Shown here: positions 16,311-24,645 of the stretch, in pieces
Position numbering within the stretch: position 1 is the first letter of the stretch
Layout of the letters: each line of letters starts with the position of its first letter
NCBI GenBank assembly: GCA_017964755.1
Contig: JAGCRI010000012.1
Location: 1-28,047 of the forward strand
Source of the DNA: Bacteroidales bacterium
GTDB taxonomy: Bacteria; Bacteroidota; Bacteroidia; Bacteroidales; WCHB1-69
Direction: 5' to 3'
Length of the DNA stretch: 28,047 nt
The notes under the pieces: generated by a model
Databases searched by the model: none
Told to the model about the DNA's origin: nothing
Seen by the model: the letters and a program-made list of their open reading frames with translations, nothing else
Program-made: the position numbers and the translations under genes

Positions 16311-16345
16311 AAAAAAACGGCTGCCCTCGTGGGACAGCCGTTTTT
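16311..16345. terminator. Bidirectional terminator between convergent genes
   Basis: CGGCTG (16318-16323) pairs with CAGCCG (16335-16340), extended by CCC/GGG past a bulged A, with a TCGT loop. Seven A precede and five T follow, so it works on both strands for the peroxidase and the T9SS protein genes. Confidence 0.88.
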
Positions 16346-16362
16346 CTATCGTATTTTCAAGA

Positions 16363-17865
16363 TTATTTCTTGATAAATTTCTTTGTAACAGTGTTTTCTG
16401 CATTTTGAAGACGTACAAAGTAAATACCTGAATTGAGGTTGTTCACATTGATTTGGACATTAGAATCATTGATTCTGCTGCTGTAAACAACCTGTCCGAG
16501 GAAGTTGATGACATCAACCTGTGAATATCCGTTAGCCATAACATTGAGTACGTTGGTAGCCGGGTTCGGATAAACTGCAACGTTGTTGGCATTGAAATCA
16601 GCAACACCTGTAACATCTTTTGTATATGTTGCCTCAGCGACTTTGCTATCGTATGCGCATTCTGCATAAGCAATTGCCATAATAGTTGTTGAGTCAGTAA
16701 TTTCAATTTCACCTTCGTAAAGGTAACCATTTTCCTTGCTTGGTACAGTGCCGTCTGTTGTATAATAAATTTCAGCACCTTCTGTTTCGCAGGTGATTTC
16801 AACAGTTGTCGGCATGTGATATGCACCGCTTTCCAATGAGAAAACAGGAGTTGCAACTTCAGCACCTTGAACTGTGAATGTTACTGTTTCTGTAAGATTG
16901 TCAATAAGGATAGAATCATTGTCAACCAAAGAGACCGTGAATGTGTAAGTATCTTCAGGAAGTTGGAATTTACCGAGATTGTTAATCATACCCATGATAG
17001 TTTTGTCGCAATAAACAGGGCTGCTCAATGAGACTCCGAATTGTGAAGCTACAATATCAATTACTTGTGATTCGATTTTGAGGAATCCATCACCTGGAAC
17101 CATGTATCCGCCCAAAGATGTTGTGAAATTGAAATTCTGGACATCGATGTTAATTTCAATAGAGTCGCAAAGGCCGTATGTTTGGCCGTTTTCAGGTTCG
17201 TTGATTGTGAAATAAGGTGTTGCTTCACCAGTAAGCGTGATGTCATCAATGCGGATTTTATCGCTTCCGAGTATCTTACCGATTTTTAAGTAAAGAGATG
17301 ATACAGCTGGAATATTGTTGTCGGCAGCTGCACAAGTGATAAAATACCAGCCTGTAGATGAAGTTGTAGGCATGTTGCTAACAGTACCGGATGTGTAATT
17401 GTCATTATCGCTGATACCGTTTTTCCAACGTTCCCACTGTGTGATTGTAATAGGTGTCCAATTTGCACCATCAGTTGAATATTCAACTACAAGGTCAGAA
17501 AGAGTTGTAACATTAGCTTCTTTGCGCAAACCGAAAGTCAATTCAATGTTTTTGAAATGTTCTGTTGAGATGCCGCTTGCAATAAATACACTCGCACTGT
17601 CTTTTGACATAAAAAGATTTGCTTCACCTGAAGCATTCGGATAATAGGTGTATGATGAATTTGCAGAAGGGGAGGTAGCACGCACATCGGTGGCTGTTGC
17701 TGAGTAGGAGATGTCTAAATTTTGGAAAACATTGGTGTCAACTGGAGTATTGGTTGTTGTGCTCCCCATGTTTTCGGAATAAATTGTAACATACTGTGCG
17801 TATGCTGCACCTGACATCAGTGCCATAGCAATGAACACTGCGCTAAAAAGTTTGATTTTTTTCAT
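16363..17865 (-). CDS. T9SS-sorted surface protein with chitobiase-type C domain
   Basis: A 500-residue exported protein. Residues 1-23 are a signal peptide ending AYAQ. About 24-215 form a beta-rich region (HFKNIELTFGLRKEANV, LKIGKILGSDKIRIDDITL) that resembles jelly-roll modules. A second domain starts at EPENGQTYGLCDSIEINI. About 335-415 match the chitobiase/beta-hexosaminidase C-terminal domain (AEIYYTTDGTVPSKE). From about 421 comes a type A T9SS sorting domain (VAVYPNPATNVLNV, LNSGIYFVRLQNAENT, ending KKFIKK), so it should be released or anchored at the cell surface through type IX secretion. No catalytic domain is seen. It lies 34 bases downstream of a small secreted protein in the same orientation. 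Confidence 0.87.
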   Translation of the reverse strand: MKKIKLFSAVFIAMALMSGAAYAQYVTIYSENMGSTTTNTPVDTNVFQNLDISYSATATDVRATSPSANSSYTYYPNASGEANLFMSKDSASVFIASGISTEHFKNIELTFGLRKEANVTTLSDLVVEYSTDGANWTPITITQWERWKNGISDNDNYTSGTVSNMPTTSSTGWYFITCAAADNNIPAVSSLYLKIGKILGSDKIRIDDITLTGEATPYFTINEPENGQTYGLCDSIEINIDVQNFNFTTSLGGYMVPGDGFLKIESQVIDIVASQFGVSLSSPVYCDKTIMGMINNLGKFQLPEDTYTFTVSLVDNDSILIDNLTETVTFTVQGAEVATPVFSLESGAYHMPTTVEITCETEGAEIYYTTDGTVPSKENGYLYEGEIEITDSTTIMAIAYAECAYDSKVAEATYTKDVTGVADFNANNVAVYPNPATNVLNVMANGYSQVDVINFLGQVVYSSRINDSNVQINVNNLNSGIYFVRLQNAENTVTKKFIKK

Positions 17866-17899
17866 TTTTTTGTTTTTTAAAGGTTATTAATTCTAATGG

Positions 17900-18466
17900 T
17901 TATTTTTTTGCTTTTTTAATAAGTTTCGCAAGATTTTCTGCCAATTCGCGGTAAGCATTCACACGTCTGATTTCATTTCCATATCCTGCCCCCGGGACCC
18001 CGTCAACGTCAAGAACTGCAATTGGCGTCTTCGAGCCTTTCTTGTATATTTCCATCTTGCCTGACAGATGCGCATCACCTGCCCCAAAGCCGACTGCAGC
18101 AGAAAGAGCAGCGCTGCCGTATTGGAAATCAGATACTTTCATCACAATGATATAATCTGCGGTTTGCTCCGAAGTAACCGTTGTGACGTCACTTGACTTG
18201 TCAGCCAACCGTTCCCTGAAATTCTCTTCAGCACGTGCTATTTCTGCGTCATAGTCACGTTCCCAATCAGGACCCTGCTCTTTGAGGTACGTCTTGACAG
18301 CCTTGCCCTCAATGGTGCTGTTGCTATAGTCCCAACGGACAAACATCTTTGCATCAGATGATTTAAGCTCTGCCAATGATCCTTTTATGACCTCAACATC
18401 AGATTTTGCAGCTGCTGTTAATATACTTGCTACAAGGATGAATAGGAAAATGGCACTTTTTTTCAT
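17900..18466 (-). CDS. Small exported protein of unknown function
   Basis: A 188-residue protein with a signal peptide (KKSAIFLFILVASILTAAA). The mature part has a beta-alpha pattern: VEVIKGSLAELKSSDAKMFV, then ADYIIVMKVSDFQYGSAA, a Gly/Ala-rich patch, KMEIYKKGSKTPIAVLDVDG and a basic C-terminal helix (ELAENLAKLIKKAKK). This layout resembles periplasmic DUF4136/DUF4410-like proteins, but I cannot assign a family. ATG 18466 is chosen because earlier in-frame starts put a basic segment before the signal and lie in the promoter. It probably shares a transcript with the T9SS protein downstream. Confidence 0.75.
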   Translation of the reverse strand: MKKSAIFLFILVASILTAAAKSDVEVIKGSLAELKSSDAKMFVRWDYSNSTIEGKAVKTYLKEQGPDWERDYDAEIARAEENFRERLADKSSDVTTVTSEQTADYIIVMKVSDFQYGSAALSAAVGFGAGDAHLSGKMEIYKKGSKTPIAVLDVDGVPGAGYGNEIRRVNAYRELAENLAKLIKKAKK

Positions 18467-18505
18467 AACTCTTCTTTTATCTTTTATTCTATTTTTTTCA
18501 ATTTG

Positions 18506-18513
18506 CAAATATA
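18506..18513 (-). promoter_or_regulatory. -7 promoter box of the small exported protein
   Basis: CAAATATA on the + strand reads TATATTTG on the minus strand, matching TAnnTTTG, 39 bases before the ATG at 18466. The -33 element is weak. It should also drive the T9SS protein gene. Confidence 0.5.
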
Positions 18514-18687
18514 CATATTTTATTATTACATTCATCTTGTTGTTTTATTTTTTTGTTAATATTTGTTAAGCGCTATTCTTGTAAGAATTATTTGAAATGG
18601 TATTTACATTGTAATGCTATAGTTAACAATAAATTAACTACAAACAGTACACAAATAGATAATTTTACCCGTAAAGTCAATCAGATA

Positions 18688-19218
18688 TTATTTCTCTTGT
18701 TTTTTGTCTAAACATACGTTCATGTACACAATAAGTGCGTACGCCGACCAGAAAGGCAGGGCCAATTTGTCAGTGTCGAGAAAATTGTTCAACACACCAT
18801 GCACAAAATATGTAACTAATGCGAGTGTAGTATAAAGGACTAAGATTTTGTTTGTAGGGTTGTTAGAACGAATATACGTGATAAATCCGTAATAGAGGAT
18901 GAGCACAACGAGCAGAAGCACTGTTCCCAGCCCGATGAAGCCGGTTTCAGCGCACGGACCAATATACTCGCTGTGGGCATTTCCGCCGTCTCCCATATTT
19001 GTAGTGATTATGGTCTTGTATGCCGGCTTCTGAAACGGAGCATACACAAACTGGTACGTTCCGGGTCCCCAACCAATGACCGGCCTCTCGCGAATCATAC
19101 CGAAGGCTGACGTCCAACGGTTGAGTCTTTCCACATTTGAGGCATCTGTACTTATGTTTGTAATTGATTGCAGCTGTTCGGTTAGATTGCCTGATGAATC
19201 TTGTGAATTCCGGCTCAT
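18688..19218 (-). CDS. O-antigen ligase/polymerase, C-terminal part (split gene)
   Basis: This frame carries the second half of a Wzy_C-type O-antigen ligase or polymerase. It has the periplasmic loop (RPVIGWGPGTYQFVYAPF), the conserved GGNAHSEYIGPCAETGFIG and two or three final membrane helices (GTVLLLVVLILYYGFITYI), ending DKKQEK. Family sequence continues upstream of ATG 19218 to about 19239, where the reading frame must switch from the neighbouring frame. One extra A in the + strand run at 19239-19242 would join both into a 475-residue protein of normal size. As it stands, ATG 19218 overlaps the stop of the upstream frame (ATGA), so separate, coupled translation is possible. It is a frameshifted gene, an assembly error, or a split protein. 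Confidence 0.75.
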   Translation of the reverse strand: MSRNSQDSSGNLTEQLQSITNISTDASNVERLNRWTSAFGMIRERPVIGWGPGTYQFVYAPFQKPAYKTIITTNMGDGGNAHSEYIGPCAETGFIGLGTVLLLVVLILYYGFITYIRSNNPTNKILVLYTTLALVTYFVHGVLNNFLDTDKLALPFWSAYALIVYMNVCLDKKQEK

Positions 19219-20114
19219 CCTGTAAAGAATCTCATCTGAAAATAGAACAAGGTGCTGAAAACAATCAGCCCGCCAGCGACTATCCATGAAAACTTGAGGC
19301 GCAGTTTCACCATACACCATACGCCAATGGCAACCACAAAACTCAGCCAGGCTGCACGACTGAATGAGCAATAAAGACCTACGGCAAAAATGGCAGAAAG
19401 CGCTGCATAAAAGAGTCTTTGTAATTTCCCGTTTTGAGGGAGGAAAATAAAGCCGATACTCATTGGAAGGAAGAAGGCGAGTACGGCACCGTAGGCAGTG
19501 TGGTCATTGTAGAACGGCTCCATCACCCAGTGCATAGCGTGCTCGTTAAGGCCGATTGCAATTGATTTTTTCGTGGTTATCAAGACAACAATAGCAAGGC
19601 TTATTGCGTAGCAGTTGAAAAAGGTCAGCCATTTTTCAGGGCCTTTCTTCATCAACTGGAGAACCATGAAATAAGAAGAGGTGATGAACCAGATTTTAGA
19701 GGCGAGAAATTTGAATGAGACAACAGGAATCTCGCTTGTTATTGAAGTGATTAATATCCATGTGAGGTATGCGAAAATGGCGATTGTTACAGGATGTGAC
19801 ACGATTTTTTTATCAACGGACATGTCATATAGTATGCGTGCAAAAAACAGTCCTGTTAGCATTATCATTAGTGCCTCTGAAGGCAGTGATAGCCCGAGAC
19901 TCGCCGATTCGTTGTTGAAAGTGATGGCAAAAGGCATGCTCAATGCCATCAGGTACATAACCCACTCAACTTTGAATATCAGAAGATATGCTGTGGCAAC
20001 ACCCGCGGAAAGCAAGGGGACTATGAACATTTCTTTGGCGACACAAAAAGCGTTGACAGCCACAAAGGCGACCATCAATGCAATAATAAGAAGTTGTCTG
20101 TTCCTTTCCTTCAC
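19215..20114 (-). CDS. O-antigen ligase/polymerase, N-terminal part (split gene)
   Basis: A 299-residue frame with about eight to ten membrane helices, starting at GTG 20114. It includes the beginning of the Wzy_C domain (NDHTAYGAVLAFFLPMSIGF, then GLYCSFSRAAWLSFVV) and stops at TGA 19215-19217 just after a helix. The rest of the domain follows in another frame. Members join O-antigen to lipid A-core (WaaL) or polymerise O-units (Wzy) at the periplasmic face of the inner membrane. Its position 18 bases after the Wzz-like gene supports an O-antigen or capsule role. The true product is probably one protein from 20114 to 18688. Confidence 0.78.
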   Translation of the reverse strand: MKERNRQLLIIALMVAFVAVNAFCVAKEMFIVPLLSAGVATAYLLIFKVEWVMYLMALSMPFAITFNNESASLGLSLPSEALMIMLTGLFFARILYDMSVDKKIVSHPVTIAIFAYLTWILITSITSEIPVVSFKFLASKIWFITSSYFMVLQLMKKGPEKWLTFFNCYAISLAIVVLITTKKSIAIGLNEHAMHWVMEPFYNDHTAYGAVLAFFLPMSIGFIFLPQNGKLQRLFYAALSAIFAVGLYCSFSRAAWLSFVVAIGVWCMVKLRLKFSWIVAGGLIVFSTLFYFQMRFFTG

Positions 20115-20132
20115 GCCAGGTAGATAACAGTG

Positions 20133-21179
20133 TTATTTATTGTTGATATTCTCATTTTTCGCGACTTTCACACGTCTCACACGTTCAATGATAAGAAGTA
20201 TGAAACATGTAAAGATTAATGCTGCGAAAGTGGAAATAATGACTATAGTGAGTTTTTTCGGATAGGCTTTCTTATCGGCAGGGACAGCAGTCTGAACCTT
20301 GAATTTCACAGGCATTCTGTTGTCCATGTCAACTTTTGCGTCCATCATCTTCGATTTGCAGAGCACCTGATACTCACGGAACAGGAGCAGGTGTTCACGT
20401 ATTGTGACGGCGGCGGGGCCCCAAGTGGAGAGCTTTGTCAGCTCTTCATCAAGGCGTTTTATGGCAGCGGTGTTGCCCTGAGCAACAGCTATGGCACGCT
20501 GCTGCATCACACGCTCCGACTGACTCTCGAAATCATAGACGCCATTTTCCATCAATACTTTCAGAGAATCGTCCAATCGTTTGATTTCCAGATTTATACT
20601 GTCAAGCTGTCTGCTTAAAAGTTTGTATGCTGCCACAGCGCGTTCCCTTTCTATATTGTTTTTCACCGTATCAAGCTGGTTGACAATCTCATTGGCGATG
20701 TCGGCTGCCATAGCGGGGTCAGTGTCCATCACACTGATTGATATTGCCCCGTATTGTGTCCTCTTGATCTGACAATTCTTATCGAAAGTCTTATAAAGTT
20801 TTGTATTCCAATATTTTGAATTTGTATCAATGTCGTAATGAACGAGCAGGTTGAATTTGTTAATGATGATTTCTTTCAGTTCACGAGCGTTCAGAATCTG
20901 CATCATCTGTTCGGTTTCGTCTTCTGTGCCGTATGCTTTGACTTCGAGGCGCTCGTTGTAATTCTCCTGATTCAACAGGATTTTCGCGACAGAATTGGTG
21001 CGCGGGGCATATATAATTGCTGTTGACTGGTATTTCGGCTTGATGAAGAGTGGGGTGGAGCAGATGAACGACACGACTGCCGTGACAGTGCAGACTATTG
21101 CTATTAATTTCCAATGTCTCAATAAAAATACTATCAATGAGAATGATGAATTCAAATCTTCCCTGTTATTACTTTCCAT
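20133..21179 (-). CDS. Wzz-type polysaccharide chain-length protein
   Basis: A 348-residue inner membrane protein. One helix lies at about 21-43 (LRHWKLIAIVCTVTAVVSFI), followed by the Wzz motif IKPKYQSTAIIYAPRTNS. A long periplasmic coiled-coil region follows (SRQLDSINLEIKRLDDSLKV, AIKRLDEELTKLS). The second helix is at about 308-332, preceded by the Pro-rich AVPADKKAYPKK typical of the family. It has no C-terminal tyrosine kinase domain. Such proteins set the length of O-antigen or capsule chains made by Wzy. It lies between lptC and the ligase gene in the same orientation. Confidence 0.88.
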   Translation of the reverse strand: MESNNREDLNSSFSLIVFLLRHWKLIAIVCTVTAVVSFICSTPLFIKPKYQSTAIIYAPRTNSVAKILLNQENYNERLEVKAYGTEDETEQMMQILNARELKEIIINKFNLLVHYDIDTNSKYWNTKLYKTFDKNCQIKRTQYGAISISVMDTDPAMAADIANEIVNQLDTVKNNIERERAVAAYKLLSRQLDSINLEIKRLDDSLKVLMENGVYDFESQSERVMQQRAIAVAQGNTAAIKRLDEELTKLSTWGPAAVTIREHLLLFREYQVLCKSKMMDAKVDMDNRMPVKFKVQTAVPADKKAYPKKLTIVIISTFAALIFTCFILLIIERVRRVKVAKNENINNK

Positions 21180-21226
21180 ATATAAAAAACTTAATTATTA
21201 ATATTCAATTCCTAATTTGTGAATAA

Positions 21227-21805
21227 TCAGTCGTCAATGTCTTCAGCAAGAACTTCACCGCGGGGATTCCATACAACATATTTTGTGAATTTCTCGTCAG
21301 CCTCAAATCCGTCCCCATAGTTGATTGTCCCGTCAGCTTTGATTTGCTTTACTTCAACGTTTGAAAAAATCTTCTTATTGTTCTTATCCCAAATAATCTG
21401 TTCCGTTTCTATAGTCTCGTGCTTTATCAGGTTCGTCACAACCACATGCTTCCGTGCTTCCATTGTGCGCGTGTGCTGCTCGCTTATAGCATAGTCGGCG
21501 GTTAGAATTGACTGTTCGAAGCCGTTTTCATCGTATGATACGATTTTTATCCCTTCCGGACAATCCATGTAGTTGCGGTCAGGTTGTGAGTCATTGGGTG
21601 TGTATGTGTTGAGGACCGGGGCAGTGAGCACAAAACTTTTTATGCCGTCATCACTGAATATCAGTTCGATGTCGGTTGATGACTCGTCAGGGAACTTGCC
21701 GTCATATTCGAGAAGTTCATTCTTCGGGATTTCCTGTTTGCAAGAAAAAAGAAAAAGCATTGTCATTAAAAATATTAATGAAATGCTTTTGTGATGATTA
21801 TTCAT
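21227..21805 (-). CDS. lptC: LPS export protein LptC (lipoprotein form)
   Basis: A 192-residue protein with a lipoprotein signal (SLIFLMTMLFLFSC, Cys22) and an LptC/OstA-like beta-jellyroll: STDIELIFSDDGIKSFVLTA, DCPEGIKIVSYDENG, VVVTNLIKHETIETEQIIWD, INYGDGFEADEKFTKYVVWN. LptC bridges the inner-membrane LptBFG transporter and periplasmic LptA during LPS export. The lipidated form is usual in Bacteroidota, while in E. coli it is anchored by a helix. ATG 21805 is chosen over a TTG at 21820 that abuts the preceding gene. The other lpt genes are not in the window. Confidence 0.87.
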   Translation of the reverse strand: MNNHHKSISLIFLMTMLFLFSCKQEIPKNELLEYDGKFPDESSTDIELIFSDDGIKSFVLTAPVLNTYTPNDSQPDRNYMDCPEGIKIVSYDENGFEQSILTADYAISEQHTRTMEARKHVVVTNLIKHETIETEQIIWDKNNKKIFSNVEVKQIKADGTINYGDGFEADEKFTKYVVWNPRGEVLAEDIDD

Positions 21806-21820
21806 AATGGGGTAGTGCAA

Positions 21821-23260
21821 TTACTTCACTCTGATTGTGGCGTTTTCCTGAATCCAGCATCCTACGTGGTAGGTGTTGCCGGCTTCGAGCCCTCTCATAA
21901 AGATATCCTGTTTTGACGGGAAGGTAAGTTTTGACATTTTTGCTCTTGCGTCATCGGCAACAGACGGGTCAACTGAAATTGCGCGCGAATATTTGTCGTA
22001 TGCAGCCCAGTTGTATTCGTAAGGCACCATGTCTCCGCCTGAGCAGCGTGAACCTGATTTTTGGTAGAGGTCGCCGATGAGGACATACGCTTTCCCGCAG
22101 TTAGGATTGATTTTGATTGCGTTCTGAGCCGCCTCACGGGCCTTACCGAACTCAGCTTTAACCATATAGCAAAGGCCTAACATATAATAAGGTTCAATTT
22201 TGTCATTGTTGGTCTCGTATAACGGTATGGATTCAGTGAAATATTCGATGGCCTTGTCAATATCATTGTTTTTGAATGACAAGTTACCCATGAGGAATGC
22301 ACTTTGTGCGCTCGGTTCGGCTTTATGCACAATACTTAATGCTTCAACAAAGACTGGTGAAGTGAGGCAGTTGCCTTTGCTCATTGTAAGAATTATTTTC
22401 TTCAAAACAGTGAGGTTATCACGGTTTGCTTCCAGCTTTTTGCTGTAAACTGCTTCAAGAACGTGGCACGGTGCGTATGGAGTGAACTTGGATTCAATGT
22501 TGTTCAGCGTGTTACGGTACTGCGTGATTCTCTTCATTTCATTGGCAGTGTCGTTGGAAAGTCTTTTCAGTCTTTTGTCATATTCGACAATATCTATCTG
22601 TTCTTTTTCCAGAGCCTCTTTCAGATTGTCGAAATTAGGCAGTGTCTTTTCGTACTTTTTGTATGAATTGTTTATTGCTGTTCCTATATAGTCAGTGGCC
22701 TGTTCGTAAGCGTTGATGAGCAGGGTTGTGTCTTTTGTACGTTTAAGGAGAGCTTCAGCAGTTTTGAAATATATGTCCCAAATGTGTGGCTGTGTAGCTT
22801 CTTTTTCCATTTCCACCGACTGTGTGAACCATTTGAGAGCTTTCTCGGCGTTCTTGCTGCGGTAGCGCATTGTGTAAAACGCCTTGTTGCCCAAACTGTT
22901 GCCTTCTGTCCAATTTTTCGGGAAATAGATGTGTCTGACCTCATAAACCCATAATGTCGAGTCTATCAACATTTCACGGTGTGCAGAATCTTTTTCAAGG
23001 CGGATGAGATTGTCGAACATTGTCTGAGCTTTAGCCCAAATGCCTGACCAGCTGCATGGATATTTGGTAATCAGTTCCTGCCAAGCGTTGTACGCATCGT
23101 TGTAGTTCTTTGCCTCAAGAGTCATTCGGAATGTGGTTACGAGTTCCGTGGCTGAAATAGAATCTTCAGGTGTCGAATACAACGGCGGAGTACACGGTTT
23201 TTGTGCCATTAAGAAAAATGTGCTGACCGAAAAAAGTGCGATTAAAAATAATTTTTTCAT
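21821..23260 (-). CDS. Exported TPR-repeat protein
   Basis: A 479-residue periplasmic protein. The signal peptide is MKKLFLIALFSVSTFFLMAQ. The body is helical, with weak repeats in the first half, a coiled-coil-like segment at about 225-265 (EKEQIDIVEYDKRLKRLSND), and clear TPR units at about 325-390 (AFLMGNLSFKNNDIDKAIEYF, YYMLGLCYMVKAEFGKA). The C-terminus is not a sorting domain. Several cysteines are present. It stands between the beta-barrel gene and lptC, so an envelope-assembly role is plausible but unproven. Confidence 0.83.
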   Translation of the reverse strand: MKKLFLIALFSVSTFFLMAQKPCTPPLYSTPEDSISATELVTTFRMTLEAKNYNDAYNAWQELITKYPCSWSGIWAKAQTMFDNLIRLEKDSAHREMLIDSTLWVYEVRHIYFPKNWTEGNSLGNKAFYTMRYRSKNAEKALKWFTQSVEMEKEATQPHIWDIYFKTAEALLKRTKDTTLLINAYEQATDYIGTAINNSYKKYEKTLPNFDNLKEALEKEQIDIVEYDKRLKRLSNDTANEMKRITQYRNTLNNIESKFTPYAPCHVLEAVYSKKLEANRDNLTVLKKIILTMSKGNCLTSPVFVEALSIVHKAEPSAQSAFLMGNLSFKNNDIDKAIEYFTESIPLYETNNDKIEPYYMLGLCYMVKAEFGKAREAAQNAIKINPNCGKAYVLIGDLYQKSGSRCSGGDMVPYEYNWAAYDKYSRAISVDPSVADDARAKMSKLTFPSKQDIFMRGLEAGNTYHVGCWIQENATIRVK

Positions 23261-23367
23261 TGCTCTATATTTTTTATTATTTTCTTTTTCTGAAATTTTA
23301 AAAATGATTTTTGAAGATAATAACGTTGTTTGACCTTATTTATTTTACTATGTATAATTTTGAGATA

Positions 23368-24645
23368 CTATTCCAATTTTGTACGCTGATACCATTTTTC
23401 CTGTAATGTGAAACTTAACGTAAATTTGTAGAAATCTTCAGAGAGTTTGTTTTTGTTGAGAGAGCCTAATTTGCCATATTCAAAAAGAATGTTGAGCGCA
23501 CAGTTTGAGCTTGTTCCCCTGAATGGGAATCCCAAACCGAGGGTGATGGCATATTCTCCGACACGGTTCCCGTTGAAGCTGAAATAGCCATTGGAATAAC
23601 GTGTGCCTACACGAAAACTGATTCTTTTGCCATATTTTGAAGACATCGGGTCGGGAGTATATTGAACCCCACCACTGACTATGAATGCGTTTTGCAGGGA
23701 GTCGGTTTCGCCCATAAGGTTGTAACGCGCCCAGTTGCGCCATGTGAAGTCAACACCTACAAGCAGCTTGTTGTCATAGTTATATGAGAACCCTCCGCCG
23801 ATTACTTGGGGCATTTGAAGTCTGCCTTTACGGTTTTGCTCATTGGATAACGTGTCAAGGCCGGTGATGTTTTCGAGAGAGCCCTCAAAAATGGTCACCA
23901 GCTGCTGCTGTCTTGCCCATATATAGGCACTGTTTTCATACACAAAGCCGAAACCCAACTTGTGCTTTTCTTTGATGAGGGCAAAATATTGCAGTCCGGC
24001 TGAAAGATAGATTCCATCAACATGTGTTGATGTGTTTATTGTCGTATTGAAGAAGTTGCTGCCAGGTATTTCAACGCTTTGTTTATACGACAGACGGCCC
24101 CACATATAGGAGACGTTGAGCCCAAGCGACAAGCCTTTGCATAATTTGAAAGCATTACCCCAATAGAGTTGCATAAGTCCGCCGTCACCTTCGTATGTGT
24201 ATTTGTTTTTGCCGAAATGATTCACCTCGTGGTTATCAACTATCACATAACCGAGGTCACTATATGGCAAAATTCCGGCACTTGTGCGCCAATGTTTTGT
24301 AACAGGCAGTCCTATGGTGAAATAGTTAGGATGGGCAATAGCACTTTTCTGCGTAAGAGTGTCTATCTTTAAAGTGTTAGCGTGCACACTGAATGAGGCA
24401 TCCGCAATAAAAGAAAGTGAATCGAAAGCCACGTAAGAAGCCGGATTCCTGAAGTTGATCATGAACGGATTCTGCATGGCATACGCTGTTCCGCCAAGTG
24501 CTGTCAGGGCACTTGGAGTACAACTGTTTACCAACCCTATGCCATAATTGGAGTAGGGGGAACTTATTTCGTTTTGCGCAACAGTTTTTCCCAAAAAAAG
24601 GAACGTCAGCGCAAGACAAAGAAATATCCTATTATTGATTCGCAT
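23368..24645 (-). CDS. Outer membrane beta-barrel protein (FadL/PorV-like)
   Basis: A 425-residue protein with a signal peptide ending TVAQ, then NEISSPYSNYGIGLV and the segment ALGGTAYAMQNPFMINFRNPASY. That segment resembles the N-terminal plug region of FadL/TodX-type barrels and the T9SS shuttle PorV. The rest alternates amphipathic strands typical of a barrel (SLGLNVSYMWGRLSYKQS, FRVGTRYSNGYFSFNGNRVGE, YAITLGLGFPFRG). It is not PorV itself as far as I can tell. Its first 14 bases overlap the end of coaX, indicating coupled expression. The gene is conserved next to coaX in Bacteroidales as I remember it. Substrate unknown. Confidence 0.77.
   Translation of the reverse strand: MRINNRIFLCLALTFLFLGKTVAQNEISSPYSNYGIGLVNSCTPSALTALGGTAYAMQNPFMINFRNPASYVAFDSLSFIADASFSVHANTLKIDTLTQKSAIAHPNYFTIGLPVTKHWRTSAGILPYSDLGYVIVDNHEVNHFGKNKYTYEGDGGLMQLYWGNAFKLCKGLSLGLNVSYMWGRLSYKQSVEIPGSNFFNTTINTSTHVDGIYLSAGLQYFALIKEKHKLGFGFVYENSAYIWARQQQLVTIFEGSLENITGLDTLSNEQNRKGRLQMPQVIGGGFSYNYDNKLLVGVDFTWRNWARYNLMGETDSLQNAFIVSGGVQYTPDPMSSKYGKRISFRVGTRYSNGYFSFNGNRVGEYAITLGLGFPFRGTSSNCALNILFEYGKLGSLNKNKLSEDFYKFTLSFTLQEKWYQRTKLE

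Noticed and set aside
18620..18640. Inverted repeat TAGTTAA/TTAACTA downstream of the ligase gene
   Set aside because: Seven AT-only pairs apart from one G-C; no T run on the relevant strand, so too weak to call a terminator.
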